Positions 12,305 to 22,566 of a stretch of DNA of 64,000 nucleotides are shown here, in pieces. Where the stretch lies: positions 139,029,001 to 139,093,000 of the forward strand of contig CM071596.1 of NCBI GenBank assembly GCA_036435485.1, read 5' to 3'. Position 1 is the first letter of the stretch. Each line of letters starts with the position of its first letter. Position numbers and translations under genes: made by a program. The notes beneath the pieces were generated by a model. That model searched no databases. It was not told the DNA's origin and was given only the letters and a program-made list of their open reading frames with translations. Source of the DNA: Saposhnikovia divaricata. Lineage: Eukaryota; Streptophyta; Magnoliopsida; Apiales; Apiaceae.

Positions 12305-12322
12305 TTTGGCGCTAGAAGGAGG
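12305..12322 (+). other. Primer binding site of element A
   Basis: TTTGGCGCTAGAAGGAGG immediately follows the LTR. TGGCGC-type primer sites are typical of Tat/Athila Gypsy elements. The same motif occurs on the minus strand next to the LTR of element B. Confidence 0.7.
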
Positions 12323-12777
12323 GCAGTCATTAATTTGGGAGAACGATGACTAACTCGAACAAGAAGAACGGAGAGGCCGAGGAGCGAGACCCCGGGATAG
12401 CATATGACCCCGGGCTGCGACCCCCAAGAGCGACTCCATAGGAGCGAGGCCATGCTTGCACCTAGCGTAGCAAGGCTGGGTTCGAGAAGGATAAGCTACA
12501 TCACTAGAAGCGAGGCCAAGGCAAGGGTCAAGGTTCTAAGCGACCCACATCTCCTAGCAAGGCCCCAATATGGAGTAACTATCGAGATCTTGAGATGCCT
12601 CCTAGCGAGATGTCTTCTAGGGAGATGCCTATTAATGAGATACTTCTACATGAGATGCTTCTTCACTAGTGAAATACCTCTACGTCGAGGAGAGGGGGAC
12701 GCCCCTGATCCTTGTCGAGGAGAGGGGGACGCCCCTGATCCTCGCCGACAATGAGGAGGTCATCAACTATCTCAAGA

Positions 12778-12876
12778 CATTTGGAAGAGCAAGCAACAAA
12801 TAACGAGGCTGAACCCGAGGCTCTCATCATTGACCTCGAGCTCGCACTAGAGATGAAAGGAGAGAAGCCAAAGTAG
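12778..12876 (+). pseudogene. RNase H fragment of Gypsy pol (element A)
   Basis: Translates as HLEEQATNNEAEPEALIIDL and continues to a TAG stop. TNNEAEYEALI is the hallmark of the Gypsy RNase H active-site region; here Y is replaced by P. It is the only recognisable pol remnant in element A. Its sense orientation fixes the direction of the element. Confidence 0.75.
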
Positions 12877-13070
12877 TTGAAGATCAAAATGAGCTCAAGA
12901 CCTCAATATCTTATTACATGTGCTCTCGCTTAGCCTTGGGAGTGCCTCGGGATAGCGTGATGAGGCCAACTAGCGGGATAGCGTTGGAGAAGTCAGATCT
13001 ACTCATAGCGAGATCACATCAAATTTTCTTCACTATATATGGTGTCAACTCCAAATAATACAAGAAGGTC

Positions 13071-13185
13071 GCTGAAACACTTTGATTCCTCATCACATCT
13101 ACAATGATAATAAGGACTCAGGGGGTAGTAGCATTACATAAACACCTCTTCTAGTGGGACATTTGAAATCTACGGGCTGAAAATG
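13071..13185 (+). repeat. Internal direct repeat, copy 1
   Basis: About 110 bp containing CATCACATCTACAATGATAA, GGACTCAGGGGGTAGTAG and CATTACATAAACACC. It recurs at 14647-14756 and, inverted, within element B near 34790-34900. The G-run resembles a polypurine tract, so it may be a fossil element end. Confidence 0.7.
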
Positions 13186-13339
13186 GTAAAACTATGCACA
13201 TGCGAAGTGGATGGCTGGAGCAAAGTTGACTAGATCAACGGGGCCTGTACAAAATTGAAGCTTATGAAATTTGTGGGACATAGTTCAGAAATTGCTGCTC
13301 CAGAAAAGTTAATACAAGCTAGGCAAAGCTTATCAACAT

Positions 13340-13830
13340 TAGGGCCTCGCCCCTATACGCTAGGGCCTCGCCCCTACTTGATCTACTATAGGGCATCGCC
13401 CCTACTTTATCAACGCTAGGGCCTCGCCCCTACTTGATCTACTATAGGGCCTCGCCCCTACTTTATCAACGCTAGGGCCTCGCCCCTACTTGATCTACTA
13501 CAGGGCCTCGCCCCTACTTTGTCAATGCTAGGGCCTCGTCCCTACTTGATCTACTACAGGGCCTCGCCCTTACTTTGTCAACGCTAGGGCCTCGCCCCTA
13601 CTTGATCTACTTTAGGGCCTCGCCCCTACTTTATCAACGCTAGGGCCTCGCCCCTACGTTTTAACTTTAGGACCTCGCCCCTACGTATCGACTACAGGGC
13701 CTCGCCCCTACGTATCAACTACAGGGCCTCACCCCTACGTTTCAACTACAGGGCCTCGCCCCTACATGTCAACTTTAGGGTCGCGCCCCTACGTATCAAC
13801 TTTAGGGCCTCGTCCCTACTTGTTTTTAAG
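13340..13830 (+). repeat. Minisatellite, about 26-bp unit (TAGGGCCTCGCCCCTAC)
   Basis: About 19 copies of a unit containing AGGGCCTCGCCCCTAC and alternating TTGATCTACTA / TTTATCAACGC spacers, so the higher-order unit is about 52 bp. GGGCCTCGCCC can fold back on itself. No reading frame is conserved. Confidence 0.9.
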
Positions 13831-14188
13831 GTCCAAGCCATCTCAACGATGCGGGGATCGTACTTGAAACTATCTCAAAGTAGCAACAAACATCCTAAGC
13901 TATCTACAGCAATCAAAGGAATCTAAGCAAAGGAACACAAATCTGAAACTATTCAAGGCACTTCGCACCTGCGAGCACAGACTGCATCTCAACGTCTAAA
14001 GGAAAAGCTAAAGTAAAAATGACATCAACCTGAGGCTTAGCGACTGCGAAGCCAAATTACTCATGCAAGTATGTTATGTGCAAAAAAGACAACTCATAAT
14101 GAAAAGTCAAAGCGATGCAAGTTCACAATCATAGGGTCGTCATGCGATCCCGATGCAGTTCGAAACTCCACCAAATGACAAAATAAAT

Positions 14189-14536
14189 TTAAGGAGCAGG
14201 TGGATCCTGGTTGACAGTAGAAGCTTCATTTACCAGCCTTGCCTCCTCTGCAAGTCTTGCTTCCTCTTCTAGCCTCGCTTCAGCAGCATCCTTTTCGGCG
14301 ATCTCCTTCTCCTGTGTCTCTGCGAAGTCAGCATTACCAGGCCCGAGATGGTCCCAATCAAAATTAGGGATTGTTCTGATGAATCCCTTCATGAAGGTAA
14401 CTTGGCCCTTCACCAGGAATGTGTCTTCAGCAATTGCAAATTCGGCCTTGACAGCATTCAGATCGCCTGTCAGTCTTGCGATCCCATCAACACTTTTCTT
14501 CGAAGCTTCCTCGCTTGATTTCTGCAGTTGCATCAA
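14189..14536 (-). pseudogene. Second copy of antisense-ORF C-terminus (element A)
   Basis: A 115-codon open stretch. It contains FMKGFIRTIPNFDWDHLGPG, closely parallel to the FMKKFLKKVDDFDWYRLG segment at 15200-15564, followed by an E/A-rich tail (EEARLAEEARL). It looks like a diverged duplicate of the C-terminal coiled-coil end of the antisense protein. It begins without the upstream domain, so it is probably a fragment. Confidence 0.6.
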
Positions 14537-14646
14537 GGACTTCTAAAACTCATTCCTCTCCCTTCAAGCAAGCCACAAATGATGCAAGGTAAAACAGGTC
14601 AAATGGAGTAAAGTCAACAGGCATTTAAAACATTTACAATGATAAT

Positions 14647-14756
14647 GCAAGGTTGCTGAAAGACTTTGATTCCTCATCACATCTACAATGATAATGAGGA
14701 CTCGGGGGGTAGTGGCATTACATAAACACCACTTCTAGCAGGACATTTGAAAAATT
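14647..14756 (+). repeat. Internal direct repeat, copy 2
   Basis: Mate of 13071-13185, with GGACTCGGGGGGTAGTGG followed by the same CATTACATAAACACC block. Confidence 0.7.
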
Positions 14757-15199
14757 GCAAGACAAGGCCAGCACCTAGCGTTACGAGGCCAACACCTAGC
14801 ATTGCGAGGCCGTACCTAGCGACGCGAGGCTGTAAACTCGACACCTTGCGATGCGAGGCCTCTCGGCCTCATAGGCGCAATCAGGATCATTTGAAGACCC
14901 CATCAGCTATTCTAAAACACTTGGGAAAAATTTAACAGATATGAAGAGGCGATATGGAGGAATCTATACATGCTAAAATCATGCAACATGAGTCCCTTGT
15001 GTAAGTAGATACGAGGCCTATGGTACTTTGAAATATTATAAATATCAAATAAAGGAGCATCAATAAAGCAAGTCAATTCAGGTTCAAGGAGCATCCAAAT
15101 AAGTAAAAGGAATTAAGTCTACAAGTACGAGGCAAATAAAGGGAGTGCCCACATCTCCACTGAGTCTAGCATATAAAGTTTAAAAGCAATAAAAGGAAG

Positions 15200-15564
15200 T
15201 CATGGGGATCCATTTGCCGCTTCCTCATTCTTCTCCATCTTGAGGTTATCAGCAAACTTCCCAGTCTCTTCGCCCAACCGGTACCAATCAAAGTCGTCAA
15301 CCTTCTTAAGGAACTTTTTCATGAAGTCAACAGATCCTTGGGTCTCAGATTCCTTAAAGATAGTAGGGAGAGCATCAGCAGCATCTTTAACTTCCTTCTC
15401 TAGCTCAGCGACGCGGTCTGTAAGCTCCTTGATCTGGGAGTCTGACTTCTCCTTCTCAACGTCATGATCCAGCTTAAGCTTCTTTGTAGCTGACTTCTCC
15501 TCGTGAAGCTCTCCCTTCAGCTTCTCAGTAGTGCCTTCAAATTCTTTCCTGCAATTATCCTTTT
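15200..15564 (-). pseudogene. Antisense ORF of element A, C-terminal part
   Basis: Continues the protein begun at 29324-31261, which the Copia insertion at 15565-29323 cuts off. On either side of the insertion the frame agrees across the CTTTT target duplication (AENEK on one side, KDNCRKEFEG on the other). The segment is a charged coiled coil (KLKLDHDVEKEKSDSQIKEL) followed by a conserved DFDWYRLGEETGKFADNL block and a stop at 15200. Related ends occur at 14189-14536 and, in element B, at 34255-34380. Confidence 0.8.
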
Positions 15565-16931
15565 TGAAAGGCATATGATTCAGCCTATTTGTAGTTAAAG
15601 GATCCTAATCAACTTAAACCAAATTGTAATAAGTAAATATACATATGAACTGTCACAGGAATCTCAAGAAGTATTATCTGTCAGAAGAAAGAAGAAAAGT
15701 CAATCTATAGTTTTGATGTCATACACTGGAAGACGATTCAGTTATCTGATCAAGCCCCAGTACAGCATTGAAGTTAATGGATTCATTTGAACAGTGACAG
15801 AGATTTTTCGAGTGATAGTTTGAAGATCAGTTACAGTACAAGAGAATTGAGAGAAGAAATAAACCACAACCTAAAGTCAAAGGTGAAGAAGCATCATTGA
15901 AGTTAGTCGTTCATGAACCAGACAGTACATCGAACGTCAACACAAATCAGTGGTAATTCTTTACTACCTTTAGTGGTTTGTAAGAATTAAATTAATTATT
16001 TATTGATTTAATTAAATTCATTTATAATTGATATAAATTAATTTAGTTGATTTAATTAAATGAATTAATTCTGGTAGAATTAATTTATTAATTAAATTAA
16101 TTATTGTATCAATTAAATATGAATTAGTTAAAACATTAACTAATTAAATGGATCAATAAGACTTAAAGAAAGAAATTTGATTAAGTCTTGGAGAAGGTAA
16201 AATTCGGTAAGACTTAATTAAGTCTTACTGACAGAAGCTTTTTCAGGATTAAGTCTTACCGACCTGATTTAAGTCCTACCGACCTCTGCCAGCTGTTATA
16301 AGTCTTACCGAAATTCTGGTAAGTCTTACCGACACATTTTAGGTCTTAATGGAGGTTTGTGTAAGTCTTATTGAAGGAAAATCAAGTCTTGGAAGCTGTT
16401 TAAGTCATGCTGAAGCAATTAAATATCCTACAGAAAGCCAGCAAGACCTGTTGTTGATATAAAAGATCAGAACAGACCAGATTAAGTCATAACGGAGAAA
16501 ACACAGCAGAAAACATATCATCAAGACCAGAATTCTCTCTCTCAAGAACACCAAGAACACCAAAGCTTAAACAATTCCCAGAAAATCAAGTTCTTCATCT
16601 TTGTGATATTCTATCTGATAGAACTTGCTTATTTGTGATTCTTGTACTACTAGCGAATTAAGTTTCCTAGTTCTTATCTTGATTATTATTAACTAAATTA
16701 GAAAAGTTCATGTCAAATTTTCTAATTAGTTATTAACATCTTGATAAGTTGTTATACTGATTTTGTAACACCACATCAAGTTAATATACAGTTATATTCA
16801 ACTTGAAAAATTGTGTTAAATAATTCCGCAGATAAATTTGTCTTTATCAAATTTAATTTAAAGGACAAATTTCGATAAAAAGGTAAAGATTGTATTCAAC
16901 CCCCCCTTCTACAATCTTATCGGACCCAAAA
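15565..16931 (+). repeat. 5' LTR of Sirevirus-like Copia
   Basis: Starts TGAAAGGCATATGATTCAGC and ends near CGGACCCAAAA. Within about 16150-16400 it carries roughly ten AAGTCTTA / AAGTCTTACCGA motifs. It differs from the 3' LTR at about four sites: near 15700, a T/C in the GATATTCTATC stretch near 16615, an A/G near 16716, and the last few bases. Confidence 0.92.
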
Positions 16932-16950
16932 ATTGGCATCAGAGCAGGTT
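16932..16950 (+). other. Primer binding site (tRNA-iMet type)
   Basis: ATTGGCATCAGAGCAGGTT directly follows the 5' LTR, as in other Copia elements. Confidence 0.75.
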
Positions 16951-17031
16951 GATTGATACACAAATCAACGATCCCATTTTACTCGATTAAAAATCATCCC
17001 CGAATTTTTTAACTCTCTTAAAAAATTCATC

Positions 17032-19098
17032 ATGTCTTCTAAAGTCGGAACTGTGAAAATTCCCATATATGACAAAAACAGTTATGATATGTGGAAGAAC
17101 AAAATGTTAATGTTCCTCGAGGTTGCAAATCCTAAATACATGAAAGTCTTATCAGAAGGACCAATAATACCTTTTGGATTAACTCCTGAAGTTGTTACTG
17201 ATGGAAAAGTTGTTACCCCTGCAAAGCTTGTACAAAAAGATTCTTCTGAATTCACTCTTGCTGAAAGAGAGGAAGCTGCACTTGACATTAATTTAAGACT
17301 GATCTTAATAGACTCTCTAGACTCTGTAATGTACAGTCATGTGATTAACTGCAAAACTGCAAAGCAAATGTGGGAAACCATTGAAACTGTGAATGAAGGA
17401 ACAGAGGAAGTTAGGGAGAATCGACTAGAAATTCTGACTTCTGAGTATGAACACTTTCGATCAGCATACAATGAAAATATTCAAGATGTGTTTGAAAGAT
17501 ATAACAAACTTGTCAACAATTTACAGATGCATGGCAAGTACTACACTCAGAAAGAGATCAACAGAAAATTTCTATTGTCAATGCCTGTTCATCTAGAACA
17601 TAGAATTACAGCTATCAGAGAGTCAAGGAATCTAAGTGAAATAACTGTAGAAAGACTCTTTGGTGTTTTAAAAACCTATGAACTTGAACAATCTCAATAA
17701 AAGGAGATTTATGGAAAAGGAAGAGTTGCTAATACTTCTACAGCTCTTATTGTTGAGAACAAACAGGAAGTTGAAGATAAGGTTATCCAACCTTGTAAAG
17801 TTGACAGTGGTAAGCTTGAAGTTGAAGTTGGTCAAACGAATGCTAGTCCAGATGAAGGTGACTTCTATTCGTTAGAAGAGCTAGATCAGTTGGAAGATGA
17901 ATCCATGGCTTTGTTGGTAAGGAAATTCAGCAACTTCAGATTCAGGAAGAATCCCAAGTTCAGGTACAAATCTAACAATAACAGGTTCCAGAGAGGAGGT
18001 TCTTCATCCTCAAGTAACAGAGGAGGTTACAAAACTGGAACAGTTGAAAGAAGTAAAATTAGATGCTACAATTGTAATGAACTTGGTCATTTCGCTACTG
18101 AATGTCAGAAGCCAAAACAAAACCAAAGAAAAGACTTTGGATCTGAGAAGAAGAAGACAGGAAGAGCCTATGTGGCTGCTGGAAAGAGTTGGGATGATAC
18201 AGACTCTGAAGATGAAGAGTATGGCAATCTTGCCCTGATGGTAAAATCTGATAACTCCAGTGGTACATCATCTGAGGTATCATGTACTGAAAGTCAATAT
18301 ATTTATCAACTTACTGATACATTGGGTAATGCTAATAGAGAGATTGAAAGGCTAAACTTGTTAAATACAGATCTTAGTAATCAATTATCAGAATTACATG
18401 ATGTACAAAATTGCCATGTTATACAAAAATCAGAAATAAGAATGCTAAAAGAACTTGAGAGGTCTCTAGCAGAGATAGTGGTTCAACAACGTGAAACAAT
18501 AGCTGAACTAGAAATAAGGGTTAGTGCTACTTCTAATTCTTGTAAAGTGGCTAAAGAGTTGTTTAACCAACAAGCAATTAATCAAACTGTAGGAATTGGG
18601 TTTGATTATAATGAAGCTATTGGACGGAAAAGCATTAATACCCCTAATCGTGTGAGTGCTGTAGATAGGGGTATACCATCAGTGCTTAAGAGTGTTAGTA
18701 ACCCACTCTTTAAGAAATCCATAGCAGAACCTTTGGATACAACATCTTTAATCATTAAGGAAGAGATGCGCATTGAGGACGTAGCTAATGGCGTAGTCTT
18801 AGAAAGTAATCAAGTTGTTAAAAATGATAAAGATAGAAAGACTGTGTTTGTAAAAGCAGAAAGAGTTGGTGAGTCTACTAGTTCATTGAAAACTAGTAGC
18901 AGAAGTAACAACATGAACAAATGCAACAACAAATCTACCATGCATGCTATTCCTGTTATTGATACTGCTCATAAGAAATGCGATGCTGTTAATTGCATGT
19001 CTTGTGCTTTTAATATAATGTCTGCGTACTTTAACGGTAATCATGCATGTGTTGATAAGAATGCTCCTAGACAGCAAATGAGCAGAAATATCACCTAA
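17032..19098 (+). pseudogene. Copia gag with in-frame stop
   Basis: From MSSKVGTVKIP the frame encodes a Copia gag (UBN2-type helical region, residues about 10-220; includes CKTAKQMWETIE). A TAA at 17698-17700 interrupts it. The same frame then reopens to 19098 with a basic stretch, a CCHC zinc knuckle (CYNCNELGHFATEC, 18064-18105) and a long coiled coil (about 18290-18540). The gag tail ending GPNQIWVPKKV is read in a different frame (19094-19309). Gag packages the RNA in cytoplasmic particles. The stop and frame changes suggest loss of function. Stop suppression is known at Sirevirus gag-pol borders, but this stop lies inside gag, so I prefer mutation. Confidence 0.85.
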
Positions 19099-19287
19099 TT
19101 CTAAGATTAGGACCTCAAGTCCTTCTCAGGATTTGGTAAAGACATGGTTACCCAAGCTAAAACCAAAACAAGTTAAAGCTGTTTACAGGGTTAAATGTCC
19201 AGTACCTGTAGAAAATGTTGTTAAGATAAAAAGTGTTGCTTTACCTGATAAAGGTCAATTCTTTAAGTACTCTGGACCCAATCAAAT

Positions 19288-22200
19288 TTGGGTTCCGAAG
19301 AAAGTCTAACCAATTTGCCATTGCAGGGTTTGAAACAGGTTGATCGAGTCATGTGGATTCTGGACAGTGGATGTTCAAGGCATATGACCGGAGATAAAGC
19401 CCTGCTGACAAATGTGGTGGAGAAGGCCGGCCCAGTCGTTACCTTTGGAGATAACAGCAAAGGTAAAACTGATGGATATGGCAGATTAGAAGGTGGAAAT
19501 GTTATCGTTGAAGATGTCTCTTATGTGAACGGCCTTGAGCACAATTTGCTCAGTATTAGTCAATTCTGTGACAAAGGTTATGAAGTTCATTTCAACAAGA
19601 AGAATTGTCTAATATCACACAAGAGAAATGAAAGGCCGCAGTTGACTGGAGTAAGAAAAGGAAACTTGTACATAGCCAATATGAACTCTGGAAGCACAGA
19701 AGAAATTAGATGTTTTTATTCAAAGGCATCCACTGATGAAAGTTGGTTATGGCACAAGAGACTTTCTCACCTAAACTTCAAAACAATGAATTCTCTAGTG
19801 AAAAGAGAGTTGGTGAGAGGTTTACCTTCGATTGAATTTACTCAGGAAGGTCTATGTGATGCTTGTCAAAAAGGGAAGTTAAAAAGGGCAACTCACAGAA
19901 GCACTAACATATCATCAATAACTGAACCATTACAACTTCTCCATATGGATTTGTTTGGTCCAGTTAGTGTGATGTCTATGTCAAGGAAAAGATATGCTCT
20001 AGTGATTGTTGATGATTTCTCAAAATTCACACGGGTACTATTTCTGAACTCAAAAGATGAAACTCCACAACTTGTAGTTGATCACATTAAGTTAATTGAG
20101 CTGGATTCTAATCGTCCAGTAAGGGCTATAAGGTCAGACAACGGAACTGAGTTCAAGAATGCAGTTCTGAATGACTTTTGCATTGAAAAGGGTATAACTA
20201 GACAGTACTCGGCTCCTAGAACTCCTCAGCAAAATGGGGTAGTTGAAAGAAAGAATAGAACCTTGATTGAAGCTGCACGTACAATGCTAAGTGAATCAAG
20301 GCTTCCATTGAGCTTTTGGGCTGAAGCTGTCAGCACTGCATGCTATACCCAGAATCGAACACTTATCAATAAAGACTTAATGAAGACACCATATGAAGCT
20401 CTACATGACAAGAAACCAACTCTCAAGTACTTCCATGTATTTGGGACAAAATGCTTTGTGCTGAAAGAAGGAGATGATCAAGGTGGTAAATTTGAAGAAA
20501 AAGCACATGAAGCAATATTTATTGGTTATACTAGAAGAGCCTACAAGGTGTATCTTATTGATCAACAGAAAACTTTGGAAAGTGTCAATGTTACATTTGA
20601 TGACACAAAACTCCCAAATATCCAAAATGAAGACCCATCTGAAAAGCTTAAGTTTGATGATATGTCAGACTCAGATTCAGATGATAACAATCAACCTGAC
20701 GTTGTTGCTGATAATAATAATCCAAATGTTGGTGGTAATGATCAAGGTGATGCTGGTGAAAACAATGATAATTTTCAAGACACCACTGATACTCTTGAAC
20801 CATCAACAAGTCAAACTGGCAACAACTCAGGGGGAGATAATGAAGGGTCAACAAGTCATACTCAACATCATACTGAAGAACAAGGCGAATCATCAAGATC
20901 AATTCTTCCCAGACAAACTGTTTGGAATAGAGCTCATCCTTTTGAGCTGATTCTTGGTGATCCAGATGTTGGTGTGAAAACAAGAAGAGCTTATCAGAAT
21001 CAATGTAATTATTCTGGGTTCCTGTCTGTCATGGAACCTAAGAAAGTAGAAGAAGCTCTATCTGATCCTGATTGGGTGATTGCTATGCAAGATGAACTCA
21101 ATCAATTTAAGCAACTAGAAGTATGGAAGCTGGTACCCAGACCTAAAGATAGAAAAGTGGTGGACACAAGATGGGTATTCAGAAACAAACTAGATAAAAA
21201 TGGAACTGTGATAAGAAACAAAGCAAGACTGGTAGCTAAAGGTTATTCTCAAGCTGAAGGCATTGATTATGACGAGACCTATGCTCCAGTGGCAAGACTT
21301 GAGGCCATCAGAATATTCTTGGCATATGCATCCTATTCAAGATTCAAAGTTTATCAAATGGATGTCAAGAGTGCCTTTCTGAATGGTAAGCTAGATGAAG
21401 AAGTGTATGTAGAACAGCCTCCTGGTTTTGAAGATCAAGATCATCTGGACTATGTCTACTTTCTTTACAGAGCTATCTATGGTCTTAAGCAAGCCCCAAG
21501 AAAATGGTATGACACTCTTTCTGAATTTCTATTAGAAAATGGTTTTATAAGAGGTGTCATAGACAAAACGCTCTTCACTAAAAGACATAAGAATGATATA
21601 ATACTAGTCCAAGTCTATGTGGACGATATTATATTTGGGTCTACTAATGAGCTTCTGTGCAAGAAGTTTTCTAAGTTAATGCAGGGTAGGTTTGAAATGA
21701 GCATGATGGGAGAACTGAAATTCTTTCTTGGATTACAAATAAGTCAGAGACAATATGGAATATTTATTTGTCAATCTAAGTACATCAAGGAGCTCCTCAA
21801 GAAATATCACATGGAGGAGTGCTCATCAGCAAAGACACCATCAACTATAGCTGTCAAAATTGGTTTATGTGAAAGTTCTGCCAAGGTAGATATCACAGGC
21901 TATAGAGGTATGATTGGTTCATTGCTTTACCTAACTGCTAGTAGACCAGATATAATGTTTGCCACATGCTTGTGTGCAAGGTTCCAAGCGAACCCTAAAG
22001 AAATCCATCTCACTGCTGTTAAAAGAATCTTAAGATATCTAAAGGGTACGCCTAATTTAGGCATCTGGTACCCTAATGAATCTGGTTTTACTTTAATTGG
22101 ATATACAGATTCTGACTATGCAGGAAGTGTTGTAGACAGGAAAAGTACATCTGGGAGTTGTCAATACCTAGGTGGAAGGTTGGTATCCTGGTTCAGTAAG

Positions 22201-22566
22201 AAACAGCAAACAATTTCCAACTCTACAGCCGAAGCTGAATATATAGCTGCTGGAAGCTGTTGTGCTCAGATCTTATGGATAAGGAATCAATTAATGGACT
22301 ATGGCATTGTATTGGAAAATATTCCTATTTTATGTGATAATACAAGTGCCATAGCAATCGCAAGCAATCCTGTGCAGCACTCAAGGACAAAGCACATTGA
22401 CATAAGGTATCATTTTATAAGAGAGCATGTAATGAATGGTACAGTGGAACTACTATTTGTAGGATCTGGAGATCAAACTGCAGATATTTTTACTAAGTCG
22501 CTTAATGAATCCTCATTCACTAGAATTGTTAGTGAATTGGGTATGTTAAAAAGTCCTAGTAATTAA
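19288..22566 (+). CDS. Copia pol: protease, integrase, reverse transcriptase, RNase H
   Basis: 1092 codons with no stop. The protease active site is at D26 (LDSGCSRHMTG). The gag-pre-integrase motif LWHKRLSHLN precedes CDACQKGK. The integrase triad is D221 (LHMDLFG), D284 (SDNGTEF) and E320 (NGVVERKNRT), with the usual 35-residue D-E spacing. Reverse transcriptase includes VYQMDVKSAFLNG and the catalytic YVDD at 777-780. RNase H has D941 (GYTDSDYAG) and STAEAEYIAA, and ends with TKHIDIRYHFIREHV. The order integrase before RT is diagnostic of Copia. The first ATG may not be the true start, because pol is normally made as a gag-pol fusion. All catalytic residues are present. Confidence 0.95.
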   Translation: MGSEESLTNLPLQGLKQVDRVMWILDSGCSRHMTGDKALLTNVVEKAGPVVTFGDNSKGKTDGYGRLEGGNVIVEDVSYVNGLEHNLLSISQFCDKGYEVHFNKKNCLISHKRNERPQLTGVRKGNLYIANMNSGSTEEIRCFYSKASTDESWLWHKRLSHLNFKTMNSLVKRELVRGLPSIEFTQEGLCDACQKGKLKRATHRSTNISSITEPLQLLHMDLFGPVSVMSMSRKRYALVIVDDFSKFTRVLFLNSKDETPQLVVDHIKLIELDSNRPVRAIRSDNGTEFKNAVLNDFCIEKGITRQYSAPRTPQQNGVVERKNRTLIEAARTMLSESRLPLSFWAEAVSTACYTQNRTLINKDLMKTPYEALHDKKPTLKYFHVFGTKCFVLKEGDDQGGKFEEKAHEAIFIGYTRRAYKVYLIDQQKTLESVNVTFDDTKLPNIQNEDPSEKLKFDDMSDSDSDDNNQPDVVADNNNPNVGGNDQGDAGENNDNFQDTTDTLEPSTSQTGNNSGGDNEGSTSHTQHHTEEQGESSRSILPRQTVWNRAHPFELILGDPDVGVKTRRAYQNQCNYSGFLSVMEPKKVEEALSDPDWVIAMQDELNQFKQLEVWKLVPRPKDRKVVDTRWVFRNKLDKNGTVIRNKARLVAKGYSQAEGIDYDETYAPVARLEAIRIFLAYASYSRFKVYQMDVKSAFLNGKLDEEVYVEQPPGFEDQDHLDYVYFLYRAIYGLKQAPRKWYDTLSEFLLENGFIRGVIDKTLFTKRHKNDIILVQVYVDDIIFGSTNELLCKKFSKLMQGRFEMSMMGELKFFLGLQISQRQYGIFICQSKYIKELLKKYHMEECSSAKTPSTIAVKIGLCESSAKVDITGYRGMIGSLLYLTASRPDIMFATCLCARFQANPKEIHLTAVKRILRYLKGTPNLGIWYPNESGFTLIGYTDSDYAGSVVDRKSTSGSCQYLGGRLVSWFSKKQQTISNSTAEAEYIAAGSCCAQILWIRNQLMDYGIVLENIPILCDNTSAIAIASNPVQHSRTKHIDIRYHFIREHVMNGTVELLFVGSGDQTADIFTKSLNESSFTRIVSELGMLKSPSN

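Noticed and set aside
20401..20983. Alternative-frame ORFs inside pol
   Set aside because: Shadows of the intact 1092-codon pol frame.
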